A stretch of DNA of 64,000 nucleotides from Thermoanaerobaculia bacterium (GCA_947259925.1 CAMYOG010000008.1:99900-163899); one strand, 5' to 3'; counted from the stretch's first letter, positions 30,925 through 44,301 are shown. Notes: generated by a model not told the origin, from the letters alone. Translations and numbers: made by a program.

Positions 30925-31890
30925 TCAGGCCAGTGATCGTCGCAGCAGGCTCTTGAATCCGATCGCGTCGATGCTCCAGCAGACAGCGATCTTGTGGGTC
31001 CGGCTGATCACCGGACCGCCGTTTGGCCATTCGCCCAGCTGATCGCCGGTGTCCAGAGCATCGATAACCACCATGCCTCGGGTCAGATCGCTCTCGCATT
31101 CGACGTCGACGTAGTGGGGGCTCTGGCGAGTGCAGAGGGTGGGCTCGAGGGCGACGGCCATGGCCATCGGGTCCGGGAGGTCGAGGGCTCGGTCGCCGGT
31201 CAGGTGCTCGTGGGCTTCGAGCGTGACCCGATTGCAGTCGAGGGCGAAGTCCGCGAACGGGGTGCCGAGCGCACGGATCTCGGCCATCTCCTCTTCGGTC
31301 AGAGCCGCGTCGAAGCGGCTCAGCTCCCAACCGACCATCTCGACCGGTAGCCCCGAGTGAAAGACGGCGCGGGCGGCGTCGGGGTCGGCCCAGACGTTGT
31401 ACTCGGCGACCGGAGTGACGTTGCCGACGGTGCAGGCGACGCCGCCCATGACCACGCAGCGCCCGACCGCGGTCGCCAGCTCGGGGGCGCGTTGGAGAGC
31501 GAGCGCGACGTTGGTCAGGGGACCGAGGGTAACCAGCGTCAGGCCGGGATTGGCGCGGACGACGTCGATCATCGCGTCGACGGCGTGGCCCGGCTCGGCG
31601 GCTCGACGGGGCGCGGGGTAGTCCATGTCGCCCAGGCCGTCCCGACCGTGAAATGCGTAGGAGTGGTAGGCGGGCCGCAGGAGCGGAGCTTCGGCGCCGC
31701 GGAAGACCGGGGCCTCGGCGCCGCACAGCTCGACCGTGTAGAGGGCGTTGCGGGTGGCCGCCTCGACCGGCAGATTGCCGCAGACCACGGTGATCGCGGC
31801 CACCCGCACGTCGGCGCTCCGGAGCGCCATGATCAACGCCACCGCGTCGTCGGAGGCGGTGTCGGTGTCGATCAGGAACGTGCGACTCAA
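30925..31890 (-). CDS. Inosine/uridine-preferring nucleoside hydrolase family protein
   Basis: A 321-residue enzyme; the TTG start at 31890 overlaps the tyrS stop as TTGA. The N-terminal calcium site FLIDTDTASDDAVALIMAL matches the DTDxxxDDxxA signature of nucleoside hydrolases, which cleave the N-glycosidic bond of ribonucleosides for base salvage. Other landmarks are VTLGPLTNVALALQ, VMGGVACTVGNVTPVAEYNV and the later PHYVDVECESDLTRGMVVID metal/His region. Length is typical (about 310-330). The substrate is not predictable. Coupling to tyrS by overlap looks like operon packing without metabolic logic. Confidence 0.92.
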   Translation of the reverse strand: MSRTFLIDTDTASDDAVALIMALRSADVRVAAITVVCGNLPVEAATRNALYTVELCGAEAPVFRGAEAPLLRPAYHSYAFHGRDGLGDMDYPAPRRAAEPGHAVDAMIDVVRANPGLTLVTLGPLTNVALALQRAPELATAVGRCVVMGGVACTVGNVTPVAEYNVWADPDAARAVFHSGLPVEMVGWELSRFDAALTEEEMAEIRALGTPFADFALDCNRVTLEAHEHLTGDRALDLPDPMAMAVALEPTLCTRQSPHYVDVECESDLTRGMVVIDALDTGDQLGEWPNGGPVISRTHKIAVCWSIDAIGFKSLLRRSLA

Positions 31891-33230
31891 TCCGCCGACT
31901 CGGGGTCTGTGGACGTCGCCGCCGATCCAGCGTCACCGGAGCCGTCGCCGACCTCGACCAGGCAGTAGGTCTTCTTGCCTCGCCGGAGGACGACGAACGC
32001 TCCGGCCAGGAGATCGCTGGTGCCGAGACGGCGGTGCACGTCGGACTCGAGCGCGTGGTTGACCGAGATCGCGCCGCTCGAGATGTCGGTCCTCGCCCTC
32101 CCCTTGGACGACGCCAGCGAAGCGCGCACCAGAGCCTCGGTCAGGGCGACCCCGTTCGAGAGCTCCTCGTGCGTCATCCGGATGCGAGGCGAGGTCGAGA
32201 ACGCCTGACGCAGCCCGGACGCGTCGAGCTGACGGAGATCGCCGCCACCGAAGAGGACGTTGGTCACCCTCTCCACCTGGGCCAGCGCGTCGTCCCCGTG
32301 CACCAGCCGCGTCAGCTCCGAAGCGAGCAGCTTCTGGGGCTCGCGCGCCTCCGGCCGCTCGGCCGCCGCGGCCACGATCGAATCGATCTCGTCGACCGCT
32401 AGGAAGGTGAAGAACTTCAGGTAGCTGCCGACGTCGTCGTCGGTGGTGTTGATCCAGAACTGGTAGAACTCGAACGGCGTCGTCTGCTCGGCGTCGAGCC
32501 AGACGTTGCCCTGTTCCGATTTGCCGAACTTCTTGCCGTCGGAGCGGCTGAGCAGCGGGTGGGTCAGGCCGTGCACCTCGGTCGAGCGCTCCCGGCGGAT
32601 CAGGTCGGCGCCCGCCACGATGTTGCCCCACTGGTCGCTGCCGCCCATCTGCAGCGTGCAATCGTGGCGATCGTAGAGCTCCAGGTAGTCGTACGCCTGC
32701 ATCAGGCTGTAGGAGAACTCGGTGTAGGAGATCCCGTGCTCACGACCCTCGAGCCGGCGCTTGACCGATTCGCGCGCGATCATCGAGTTGACCGAGAAGT
32801 GCTTGCCGACGTCGCGCAGGAACTCGATCAGGTTGAGCTCGCTCAGCCACTCGAGGTTGTTGAGCATGATCGCGCCGCGCTCGCCGGAGAAATCGAGGAA
32901 GCGCTCGAGCTGGGCGCGCATCGTGACGCTGTTGGCCTCGAGTCGCTCGACGTCCAGCAGCTGTCGCTCGTCGTCCTTGCCGGACGGATCGCCGATCAGA
33001 CCGGTGCCGCCGCCGACCAGGGCGATCGGCCGGTGCCCGGCGCGCTGCAGTCGCACCAGCATGAGGATCGGCAGGAGGTTGCCGACGTGCAGACTGGCCG
33101 CGGTCGGGTCGAACCCGATGTAGCCGGTCAAGTTGCCGCCGGCCATCGCCTGGTCGAGAGCGCTGGCCGTGACCTGGGCGATCAGACCACGGCGCTTCCA
33201 GTCCGCGAGCGGGTTCGACGGGTCGCTCAT
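31887..33230 (-). CDS. tyrS: Tyrosyl-tRNA synthetase
   Basis: A 447-residue class I synthetase charging tRNA-Tyr. The adenylation motif is GFDPTAASLHVGNLLPI (HVGN at 48-51, the HIGH equivalent), the Tyr pocket is SLMQAYDYLELYDRHDCTLQ followed by GGSDQWGNIVAGADL, and KMSKS is represented by KKFGKSEQGN near 232. A C-terminal S4 RNA-binding domain (SSGAISVNHALESDVHRR, FVVLRRGKKTYCLVEV) is followed by a short acidic tail. Length agrees with TyrS (about 420). It sits 55 bp downstream of dapF in the same direction. Confidence 0.97.
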   Translation of the reverse strand: MSDPSNPLADWKRRGLIAQVTASALDQAMAGGNLTGYIGFDPTAASLHVGNLLPILMLVRLQRAGHRPIALVGGGTGLIGDPSGKDDERQLLDVERLEANSVTMRAQLERFLDFSGERGAIMLNNLEWLSELNLIEFLRDVGKHFSVNSMIARESVKRRLEGREHGISYTEFSYSLMQAYDYLELYDRHDCTLQMGGSDQWGNIVAGADLIRRERSTEVHGLTHPLLSRSDGKKFGKSEQGNVWLDAEQTTPFEFYQFWINTTDDDVGSYLKFFTFLAVDEIDSIVAAAAERPEAREPQKLLASELTRLVHGDDALAQVERVTNVLFGGGDLRQLDASGLRQAFSTSPRIRMTHEELSNGVALTEALVRASLASSKGRARTDISSGAISVNHALESDVHRRLGTSDLLAGAFVVLRRGKKTYCLVEVGDGSGDAGSAATSTDPESAD

Positions 33231-33285
33231 GGCGCGACGAGCCTAGCTTTGCGCTGGTGAATAGTCCAGGCTGCCGGAGATCGGG

Positions 33286-34122
33286 TCACTGCCAGTCCGG
33301 CGGGGCCGGGATCGTGCTCGCCTCCGGCATCAGCAGCCCCTCGGCGAGCAGGCGCGCATCGCCCGCGAGACTCCAGGAGACGAGTCGATCGCCCTCGGCT
33401 CGACCGTCGACCCTGAGGACGAAGCCGCCGCGCGTCGTCGCCTCGACCGGCAGCGCGACCCGTCCGGTCGACAGACCGACCGCCGCGGCCGCCAGCACGC
33501 CGGAGCCGCAGGCGAGAGTCTCGCTTTCGACCCCGCGCTCGAAGCTGCGGATGCCGAGCCGATCGGGAGCGGCGAAGTCGACCCAGTGCACGTTGGCCCC
33601 GGCCGGCCCCAGAGCGTCGTGGGCGCGCAGGGGTGGGCCGAGATCGGCTAGTGGAGCGTCTTCGAGGGAGTGCTCCCAGGCGATCACGAAATGCGGCCCG
33701 CCGACCACCATCCACCAGCCGTCGATCGGTCGGCCGGCCAGGTCGAGGGTCGTCGGCTCGGGGCCCGCCGCCGGGGTCGGCAGATCGAGGGCTACCGAGG
33801 CGGCGTCCTCGCCGATCGCCGTGATCGCGCCTGAATCGGTCTTGATGTCGATCGCGTCGCGGGCCCAGCCGAGGTGGAAGGCGAGCCGTGCCGCGCACCG
33901 GGTGCCGTTGACGCACAGCTCCGCGCGTCCACCGTCGGCGTTGTAGTGGATCATCCGCGCGCCGCCGCTCTCGGTGCGCGCCAGGGTGAAGAGGCCGTCG
34001 GCCCCGAGCGAGACCCCGCGCGCGCACCAGGTGCGGATCGCCTCGGGCGTCGGCTCTTCCTCCGGTTCCACCAGCGCCAGGAAGTCGTTGCCGGCTCCCG
34101 AGAGCTTGTAGAACGAGGTCAT
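33286..34122 (-). CDS. dapF: Diaminopimelate epimerase
   Basis: A 278-residue PLP-independent epimerase converting LL- to meso-diaminopimelate for lysine and peptidoglycan. N-terminal KLSGAGNDFLALVEP is standard. The two catalytic cysteines are C70 (AELCVNGTRCAARL) and C205 (ESETLACGSGVLAAAA). The usual CGNG around the first Cys reads CVNG here, and CGTG reads CGSG at the second; both Cys are kept, so activity is expected. The ATG start overlaps the FN3 lipoprotein stop as ATGA, indicating translational coupling. Confidence 0.95.
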   Translation of the reverse strand: MTSFYKLSGAGNDFLALVEPEEEPTPEAIRTWCARGVSLGADGLFTLARTESGGARMIHYNADGGRAELCVNGTRCAARLAFHLGWARDAIDIKTDSGAITAIGEDAASVALDLPTPAAGPEPTTLDLAGRPIDGWWMVVGGPHFVIAWEHSLEDAPLADLGPPLRAHDALGPAGANVHWVDFAAPDRLGIRSFERGVESETLACGSGVLAAAAVGLSTGRVALPVEATTRGGFVLRVDGRAEGDRLVSWSLAGDARLLAEGLLMPEASTIPAPPDWQ

Positions 34123-35390
34123 GGGATGCGGACTTCGACCTCCTCGCTCGGATCGCTGGCGTTGCCCTCGTGGTCGATGGCGACGACCCGGTAGGTGTAC
34201 GTTCGGCCGGAGGCGGCGGTCGTGTCCCGGTACTCGTTCTGGCGCAACGGCTCCTGGTTGAGGCGCTCGAACTCGCCGCTCCCGGTACGCCGGTAGATGG
34301 CGTAACCCGCGACGTCGACGTCGGGGCTACCCTCCCAGAGGAGGCGAGCGGTCCCGACCTCGGTCAGCACCACCAGATCGTCGGGCGTCTCGGGAGGGAA
34401 GGTGTCGACGAACTCGATCTCGACCGGCTTCGAGAGCTCCGATTCGACCAGCGGCGTACGGTTGATCACTGCGCTGATCGCGTAGGAGTAGCTGTTTCCG
34501 AGCTGGGCGGTGCCGTCCAGGAACCGATCGCCGTCACCCTCGCGAATGCCGAAGTGATCGGCGAAGATCGGGGCCAGCCGATCCCGGCGGTAGAAGCGGA
34601 ACTCGAGCGGCTCCTCGCCTTCGAACAGCCACGAGAGCTTGACGCCATTCCGGGTCGCCTCGAGCTCCACCTCGGTGGGCGGATCGGGAGCGACGCGCGG
34701 AATGATCTTGACCAGGTTGGAGAAGGCGGAAGCCCGCTTGAGCGACTGAAAGCTCTTGACGGCGAAGACCAGGGCGGTCTTCTCGCCCGGCTCGATCTGG
34801 TCGAGGGGCAGACGGAACTCGACCTCGGGACCGCTCACGGCGCTCGACAGGGTTGCGCCGGCGAGCGTGTGACGGAGGCGGCTGGCACCGGCGAACTCGC
34901 GAGGGTCGACCTCGAGTAGAGCCTCCTTGCTGGTGGTCGCGACCGGGGCGGCGCCTTCGTCCTCGCCCTCGTCGTCTAGCTCGCCTTCGTCCTCCACCGC
35001 TTGCGGCTCGGACTCCTCTGGCTCCGGAGCCGGCGGCGGAGTCTCCTCAGAGGGCTCGGTGTCGGATTCCGGTTGGGCGTCTTCGAGCTCCTCGGAGGTC
35101 TCCTCGTCGTCGTCGTCGCGAACGATCAGCTCGGGCACCGCGATCTCGTACTCCCAGAACTCGATCGCGACGATGTCGTCGATCGGCAGTCCGGAGATCG
35201 TCACCTGAGGATAGGTGAAGCTGACGATCAGCTCCGAGCCTCGCTGGGTGACCTCGAGATCCCGGATCGGCTCGGGGATCTTCTGCGGCGGCGGCTGGGG
35301 GTCGTCCTTGTGCCCGCAGCCCATGAGTGACAGGCCGAGCGCGATCCCCACGAGCAGAGCGGGGAGCCGGCGGAGGTTCCTAGAGCACAT
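34119..35390 (-). CDS. Lipoprotein with fibronectin type III-like domains
   Basis: ATG 35390 gives 423 residues with a lipoprotein signal ([17 protein letters not shown]; Cys at ~25). A first beta domain (~35-85) is followed by a very acidic, Pro-rich linker (~85-165; runs such as [15 protein letters not shown]). A second beta region comes next, then two FN3-like modules: [20 protein letters not shown] and [20 protein letters not shown], each with the later Y-x-Y strand ([16 protein letters not shown]). It overlaps the end of hslU by 11 nt and dapF by 4 nt. Function unknown; a periplasmic binding or structural role is inferred. Confidence 0.82.
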   Translation of the reverse strand: MCSRNLRRLPALLVGIALGLSLMGCGHKDDPQPPPQKIPEPIRDLEVTQRGSELIVSFTYPQVTISGLPIDDIVAIEFWEYEIAVPELIVRDDDDEETSEELEDAQPESDTEPSEETPPPAPEPEESEPQAVEDEGELDDEGEDEGAAPVATTSKEALLEVDPREFAGASRLRHTLAGATLSSAVSGPEVEFRLPLDQIEPGEKTALVFAVKSFQSLKRASAFSNLVKIIPRVAPDPPTEVELEATRNGVKLSWLFEGEEPLEFRFYRRDRLAPIFADHFGIREGDGDRFLDGTAQLGNSYSYAISAVINRTPLVESELSKPVEIEFVDTFPPETPDDLVVLTEVGTARLLWEGSPDVDVAGYAIYRRTGSGEFERLNQEPLRQNEYRDTTAASGRTYTYRVVAIDHEGNASDPSEEVEVRIP

Positions 35391-36765
35391 AGCGGCTGAG
35401 GTCCTGGTCCTCGATGATGTCTCCGAGCGCGTGGCGCACGTACTCGACGTCGACCTCCAGGGACATGCCCTCCATGTCGGGCGCTTCGAAGGAGACTTCA
35501 TCCAGGATCCTCTCGAGAAGTGTCGCCAGGCGGCGCGCGCCGATGTTCTCGTTGCGTGAATTGACCTCTACCGCCATCCGGGCGATCTCCTGAATGGCGT
35601 CGGGTGTGAACTGGAGATCGACCCCCTCGGTGGAGAGGAGGGCGGAGTACTGCCGGGTGAGGGCACCGCGCGGCTCGGTCAGGATGCGCATCAGATCGTC
35701 TTCGGAGAGCGCGTTGAGCTCGACCCGGAGCGGAAAGCGGCCCTGCAGCTCGGGGATTAGGTCCGACGGCTTGCTGACGTGGAACGCGCCCGCGGCGATG
35801 AACAGGATGTGATCGGTCTTCACCGGACCGTACTTGGTGGCCACGGTACTGCCCTCGACGATCGGCAAGAGGTCCCGCTGCACGCCCTCGCGCGAGACGT
35901 CCGGTCCGTGGCTGGTCTCGCGGCCCGCGACCTTGTCGATCTCGTCCAGGAAGATGATGCCGCCCTGCTCGACCCGGGTGCGCGCCTCGCGGCTCAGCTG
36001 CTGCCGGTCGATCAGCTTCTCGGCTTCCTGCTGGACCAGCACCTCCCGCGCTTCGCTGACCTTCATCTTCTGGGTCGTGCGGCGCCCGAACAGTCCCGGC
36101 ATCATGTCCTTGATGTTGATGCCCACTTCCTCGACGCCCTGCGGCGTGAACATCTCGAAGCTCGGGGTGCCGCTCTCTTCGACCTCAATCTCGACGAAGC
36201 GGTCGTCGAGGTCGCCGGCGCGGAGCTTGTGGCGGAACTTCTCCTTGGTCGTCTCGGGGTCGGGCGGAGCCTGCCCCTCGGCCGCCGGGCTGGTCGGTAT
36301 CGCCGGAGACGGCGGCAAGAGGAGCTGCAACAACCGCTCCTCCGCGTGGCGCTCGGCGACCTCGCGCACCGCCTTGCGCTTGTCTTCGCGCACCATGATC
36401 ACCGCCAGCTCGACCAGGTCGCGCACCATCGACTCGACGTCGCGGCCGACATAGCCGACCTCGGTGAACTTGCTCGCCTCCACCTTGAGGAACGGCGCGT
36501 GGGCGAGCCTGGCCAGCCGGCGCGCGATCTCGGTCTTGCCGACGCCGGTCGGCCCGATCATCAGGATGTTCTTGGGCAGGATCTCTTCGGCCAGCTCGGG
36601 CTTGAGCTGCTGGCGACGCCAGCGGTTGCGCAGCGCGATCGCCACCGCGCGCTTGGCTTCGTGCTGCCCGACCACATAGCGGTCGAGCTCGGCGACGATC
36701 TGCCTCGGGGTCAGCTCCTCGAGCCGCTCGGGGACGGCCGGTCGGTCGGAGACTTCCAGCTTCAT
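35380..36765 (-). CDS. hslU: ATP-dependent protease ATPase subunit HslU (ClpY)
   Basis: A 461-residue AAA+ unfoldase that feeds substrates to the HslV peptidase. The N-terminus [20 protein letters not shown] is diagnostic. Walker A is GPTGVGKT (71-78), the pore loop region [20 protein letters not shown] follows, Walker B is [12 protein letters not shown], and sensor regions are [20 protein letters not shown] and [20 protein letters not shown]. The C-terminal tail RYVL inserts into HslV in characterised complexes. The I-domain is slightly long. The hslV stop lies 4 bp before this start. Confidence 0.97.
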   Translation of the reverse strand: MKLEVSDRPAVPERLEELTPRQIVAELDRYVVGQHEAKRAVAIALRNRWRRQQLKPELAEEILPKNILMIGPTGVGKTEIARRLARLAHAPFLKVEASKFTEVGYVGRDVESMVRDLVELAVIMVREDKRKAVREVAERHAEERLLQLLLPPSPAIPTSPAAEGQAPPDPETTKEKFRHKLRAGDLDDRFVEIEVEESGTPSFEMFTPQGVEEVGINIKDMMPGLFGRRTTQKMKVSEAREVLVQQEAEKLIDRQQLSREARTRVEQGGIIFLDEIDKVAGRETSHGPDVSREGVQRDLLPIVEGSTVATKYGPVKTDHILFIAAGAFHVSKPSDLIPELQGRFPLRVELNALSEDDLMRILTEPRGALTRQYSALLSTEGVDLQFTPDAIQEIARMAVEVNSRNENIGARRLATLLERILDEVSFEAPDMEGMSLEVDVEYVRHALGDIIEDQDLSRYVL

Positions 36766-36769
36766 CTGC

Positions 36770-37312
36770 TCAGAGTTCCTCGACCGTCAGCCGGTCGTTG
36801 GTGTAGACACAGATCGACGCCGCGATCGCCATCGCCTCGCGCGCGATCTCCACGGCGCTCATCTCGGTGTGGCGGAGGAGCGCCTGAGCGGCGGCGAGCG
36901 CGTAGTTGGCACCCGAGCCGATCGCCAGCAACCCCTCTTCATCGGGCTGCATCAGATCGCCGTTGCCGGAGACCAGGAAGCTCTGCTCCGAGTTGGCGAC
37001 GATCATGTGTGCCTGGAGCTGCCGCAGCGCCCGATCGGTCCGCCAGTCCTTGGCCAGCTCGACGACCGCGCGCTCGAGATTGCCCTGATACGCATCGAGC
37101 TTGCCCTCGAAGCGGGTGAAGAGCGCCAGGCCGTCGGCGGCGCCGCCAGCGAACCCGACCAGGACCTGCTCGTCTCCCTTGCCGGCGCGCTTGACCTTGC
37201 TCGCCCCGGACTTGATCACCGTGTCGTTGAAGGTGACCTGGCCGTCGCTGACCATGCAGACCTTGCCTTCGCGGCGCACCATTAGCACCGTCGTGCTGCG
37301 GAAGTCGCTCAT
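36770..37312 (-). CDS. hslV: ATP-dependent protease peptidase subunit HslV (ClpQ)
   Basis: A 180-residue N-terminal-nucleophile peptidase. The nucleophile should be Thr7 in [17 protein letters not shown], implying removal of a six-residue leader; HslV proteins are processed to expose such a Thr. Other landmarks are [20 protein letters not shown] (usually GDGQVT), [20 protein letters not shown] and [17 protein letters not shown]. The ATG overlaps the upstream PH-like gene stop as ATGA. It forms the HslUV protease with the product of the next gene. Confidence 0.96.
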   Translation of the reverse strand: MSDFRSTTVLMVRREGKVCMVSDGQVTFNDTVIKSGASKVKRAGKGDEQVLVGFAGGAADGLALFTRFEGKLDAYQGNLERAVVELAKDWRTDRALRQLQAHMIVANSEQSFLVSGNGDLMQPDEEGLLAIGSGANYALAAAQALLRHTEMSAVEIAREAMAIAASICVYTNDRLTVEEL

Positions 37313-37824
37313 GAGCGTCCGATTCTACCAATGGCCTCGACGAAACCGAGAGGGTCGTCGGGGGTTAGAACGAACCGTGTGTCCCCGGCTTCGAGTAGGA
37401 GAGCATGGTCGAGGTTGCTGGCGTAGAGCTCGAACTCGCCGAGCCGGTGGGAATCGTAGCCGCCACTGGTCGCGACCATGCCGCCGACCGAGATCAACCG
37501 CTCGAGATGAGCCTTCTCGTCGTCCGACAGGACGCGGGCCGAGGCCCCGGTCAGGTCGACGTGAAAGAGCCGCCAGCGCAGCCGGACCTCCAGTCTGCCG
37601 TCCTGGAGCTCGAGATAGAGCGGCTCGAGCTGATTGGCGGTGCGCCAGGTCGCGACCAGCAAGAGCGCGACGCCCAGACTCAGCAGGCCGGGGAGGAAGC
37701 TGCCGCGGTACCAGGTGACCAGCGCCAGCACCACCATCAGGATCGCCGGGCCGAGCAGGATCAAGCGTAGCCGCCGGCGCCCCGCCGCCACCGGGCCGGC
37801 GGGTGTGCAGCCGAACCGGCTCAC
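37309..37824 (-). CDS. Membrane protein with PH-like C-terminal domain
   Basis: GTG 37824 overlaps the xerC stop as GTGA, giving 171 residues. Two adjoining hydrophobic helices (LRLILLGPAILMVVLALVTW and LPGLLSLGVALLLVATW) precede a beta-rich domain: PLYLELQDGRLEVRLRWRLF, then YDSHRLGEFELYASNLDHAL and DTRFVLTPDDPLGFVEAIGR. The last part, ending in 'xTPDDPxxFxxAI', matches the pattern of small bacterial PH domains of the bPH_5 kind. Role unknown; it is locked by overlaps between xerC and hslV. Confidence 0.75.
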   Translation of the reverse strand: MSRFGCTPAGPVAAGRRRLRLILLGPAILMVVLALVTWYRGSFLPGLLSLGVALLLVATWRTANQLEPLYLELQDGRLEVRLRWRLFHVDLTGASARVLSDDEKAHLERLISVGGMVATSGGYDSHRLGEFELYASNLDHALLLEAGDTRFVLTPDDPLGFVEAIGRIGRS

Positions 37825-38734
37825 TCGCGCTTCGCCCTCGGATGGCTCTGCCGGTAGAGGCTCAGGAGCCGCTCGATGTCCAGATGGGTGTACTTCTGGG
37901 TCGTCGAGAGCGAGCTGTGGCCGAGCAGCTCCTGGATCGAGCGCAGGTCGGCGCCTCCTTCGAGCAGATGGGTGGCGAAGGTGTGGCGCAGGGTATGGGG
38001 GTGGACCCCGGCGGCGATCGCCGCGTCCCGGGTGTAGCGGTCCAGGATCCGGCGGACCGAGCGATCGGTCAGCCGGGTGCCGCGTTGATTGAGAAAGACC
38101 GGCTCTCCGTCGGTCGCGCCCTCCTTGCGGAGGTCGTCCCAGGCCCCGAGCCAGGCGCCCAGTGAGTCGGCAGCCATCCTGCCGAACGGCACCATGCGCT
38201 CCTTGCCGCCCTTGCCGACGACCCGTAGGACCCGGCCCTCGAGATCGAGATCGGTCCAATCGAGAGAGACCAGCTCTCCGACCCGAAGTCCGGTGGCGTA
38301 GAGCAGCTCGAGGATCGCGCGGTCGCGGAGCTCGAGCGGCTCGCCGCCGTCGGCCGCCTCGATCAGCTCTTCGATCTCCCCCGGGCGGAGGTGCCGCGGC
38401 AGCTTGCGGGGCTGTTTTGGCGTACGCACCGACGCCGCCGGATTCTCGGCGATCAGTCCCTCCCGGCAGGCGAACTTGAGCAGGCCACGGACGCTCGACA
38501 GCGCTCGCGCCTGGGTCCGGCGACCGACGCCTTCGCGGCTCAGATGGGCCAGGAACGAGCGGACGGCGAGGGCGTCGACGTCGCCCGGCCGGATCTCGGC
38601 CGCGTCACGCGCCAGGAAGTCGAACGCCAGGAAGTCGAGGAAGCGGTCGAGGTCTGCGTGATACGCGCGGAGGGTGTGCGCCGAGAGGCCGCGCTCGTCC
38701 TGAAGGTGCTCGAGGTAGCGCTCGATCAGCCGTT

Positions 38735-38738
<4 letters not shown>
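37821..38738 (-). CDS. xerC: Tyrosine recombinase XerC
   Basis: GTG 38738 overlaps the trmFO stop as GTGA and yields 305 residues. The N-terminal SAM-like domain (RYLEHLQDERGLSAHTLRAY) precedes the catalytic domain with all active residues: R152 (ATGLRVGELVSLDW), K176 (VVGKGGKERMVPF), H248 and R251 (HPHTLRHTFATHLL), H274 (LLGHSSLSTTQKY) and nucleophile Y283. XerC/XerD resolve chromosome dimers at dif. The conserved position between trmFO and hslV argues for the housekeeping XerC and not a phage or integron integrase. Confidence 0.95.
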
Positions 38739-40108
<1,370 letters not shown>

Positions 40109-40148
40109 TCTAGTCGGGGAGATCGCACCCTCCCCGCGGCCGGCCGGG

Positions 40149-42479
<2,331 letters not shown>

Positions 42480-42612
42480 GGTGTGGTCAAACCTCAGTCG
42501 GGCGCTGGTTCATTCCCGAGCCGGTCGGGGAGGGTAGCACAGCGAGGCACGTCGCTCAGTGGAATGGGACGCGAAGTCGTCGCGATTCCTTGCAGCTCTC
42601 GAGCAGCTGCCT

Positions 42613-44301
42613 CTAGACGCGGGTGAAGCGGAGCGTGCTGCCGGGCACCAGACCGAGCAGGAAGAGCTCGGTGTTGTAGTCCTTCTCGACCGTGCGGCTC
42701 GATATCCCCAGACTTGGCGCTGGGATGATCTCCACCTGCCAACCGGTTCGCGGCAAGTCGAGATGCTCGGCAACGTGGCCGAGCGTGAACTCCCGCGGTC
42801 GCAGGGTAAAGATGCGCCTCTCGATGATGGTGTGGCCGTCGAGGATCTCGGTCCAGAACCGGATGTCGGGGCAGGTGAGGAGCTCGAGCACGTCGAGGCG
42901 ACCACTGGCAATCTCGAGATAGACGGGGGGAGAGACCAGGAAGAGGGAGACTTGAAGCTGGGCGTCGCGGTTCTTGCGCAGCCAGTCGCCGAAGGCGCGC
43001 ACAATTTGAATGAACGCGAAACGCTCTGGGAATCGGGGCTCCTTTCCGCCCGAGGCCAGGAGCTGCATCAGGATCCTACAGTAGCCGCGCTCGGCGGTGT
43101 GCTTGAAGAGATCCTTTGAAGCCTCGTAGATGAAACCGAGCGCCCCCGTGTCGTCTCCGGGCGCGCTGTCCGAGTTCTTTGGACCGTCTACGTCCCAGGC
43201 GGGCAGCACCTTCCTCTCGATGCTGGTAGTGAAGAAATAGCTGCCACCAGTGCCGCCCGCGCTGACGGCCAACTCCCCTTCGCCTCTTGTCAGTGGGCAG
43301 CGGCCACGAACCACTTCGAGATCCGCTCGATGCCGCCGTTCATCGCGGCTCTTCGAGCTCGCTCGCCCGAAGGTCCAGTGAATCGGACGCCGGCTCTCGG
43401 TCTCGACGGCGCGGCTCAGCCTTCCGAGCATCCCCGGCAGCTCCTCGTGATCGTTGTAGGGAACCACGATCGTCTGGAAGCGTGCGCTCATGAAGTGCAC
43501 GAACTCTGGATAGGCTTCGTCACGCCGCATGAGAGCGAAGTGTTGACGGCCGCTCGGGCCGTAGATCTCGAGGATCTCGCCGAAGAGCTCCTGCAGGTAG
43601 CTCTCGCGAATGCCGGAGCCCAGGAAGAAGAGCGAGCGTGAGCGGAAGACCTCGGCGAAGGCGCGACGGAAGTCGATGTCGCGGTAGGTGACCCTGCGAT
43701 ACTCCTCGTGGCCGACGACCAGCTGGCGCTCGAAGTCCTTTCGGCTGCTGAGCTCGCTCCAGGGCGCCCCGCAGGGTCCATCGATGTAGCCCTGGAGCGC
43801 CCACAGCAGACTCCTCGACGGCTCCGTCAGCGACGTCAGAATCCGCTGGCAGTCCAACTGGCTGCGTCCGACGACGTCGAGCTTGCGCGGCCGGTGCTGC
43901 TCGACGAACGAGGCGGCGAAGCAGTTGTCGTAGTTGGTTGTCAACACCAGCGGCCACCAGAGGCGCGCGAGGGCACTCGTCTGCGGTGGGATCTCGGTGC
44001 TGTCAGTAAAGAGAGCCGCGCGCAGGTGCTCGGGGAACTTCGAGCCCCGGCGCTTGAGGTGGCGCACCGCTCGATTGCCGCGGCGTACCAACTGCTGTGA
44101 GAGCGGCTCCTCCTCGCCGCGCTCCGACACGTTCTCGCTGAGCCCCGCCTCGCGCTCCAGACCTTCGACGAAGCTCTCCCAGAGCCGGCAAGCCGGAGCG
44201 CTCAGCCCGGCACCGATGAACGGAACGAGCCGTCCCTGCTCGTAGGTGCTGACCAGGCGCGGCAGGACGTCGTCGAGCTCCATGATGCCGTCGTGTCTCA
44301 T
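42613..44301 (-). CDS. SIR2-like protein with macro-like and ubiquitin-like C-terminal regions
   Basis: ATG 44301 (GAAGGA upstream) gives 562 residues; ATG 44283 is an alternative. Residues ~10-300 are a SIR2-family domain: LVPFIGAGLSAP (GAGxS at 30-34), PLVLTTNYDNCF (121-125) and SLFFLGSGIRESYLQELF (224-240). The usual catalytic His in the L-H-G segment is Gln170 (WALQGYIDG). Residues ~328-470 (LEVVRGRCPLTRGEG ... YCRILMQLLASGG ... FAFIQIVRAFGDWLRKN ... VSLFLVSPPVYLEIA) follow the strand-helix order of a degenerate macro domain. Residues ~490-562, ending NTELFLLGLVPGSTLRFTRV, look like a ubiquitin-like beta-grasp fold. The last two assignments are inference. SIR2 proteins often act as NADases in phage defence. 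No partner gene is visible. Confidence 0.75.
   Translation of the reverse strand: MRHDGIMELDDVLPRLVSTYEQGRLVPFIGAGLSAPACRLWESFVEGLEREAGLSENVSERGEEEPLSQQLVRRGNRAVRHLKRRGSKFPEHLRAALFTDSTEIPPQTSALARLWWPLVLTTNYDNCFAASFVEQHRPRKLDVVGRSQLDCQRILTSLTEPSRSLLWALQGYIDGPCGAPWSELSSRKDFERQLVVGHEEYRRVTYRDIDFRRAFAEVFRSRSLFFLGSGIRESYLQELFGEILEIYGPSGRQHFALMRRDEAYPEFVHFMSARFQTIVVPYNDHEELPGMLGRLSRAVETESRRPIHWTFGRASSKSRDERRHRADLEVVRGRCPLTRGEGELAVSAGGTGGSYFFTTSIERKVLPAWDVDGPKNSDSAPGDDTGALGFIYEASKDLFKHTAERGYCRILMQLLASGGKEPRFPERFAFIQIVRAFGDWLRKNRDAQLQVSLFLVSPPVYLEIASGRLDVLELLTCPDIRFWTEILDGHTIIERRIFTLRPREFTLGHVAEHLDLPRTGWQVEIIPAPSLGISSRTVEKDYNTELFLLGLVPGSTLRFTRV

Noticed and set aside
29477..31936. 819-codon open frame joining the glycosyltransferase to upstream sequence
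   Set aside because: The upstream part is an off-frame, Arg/Pro-rich reading of the nucleoside hydrolase gene; the glycosyltransferase begins near GTG 30907.
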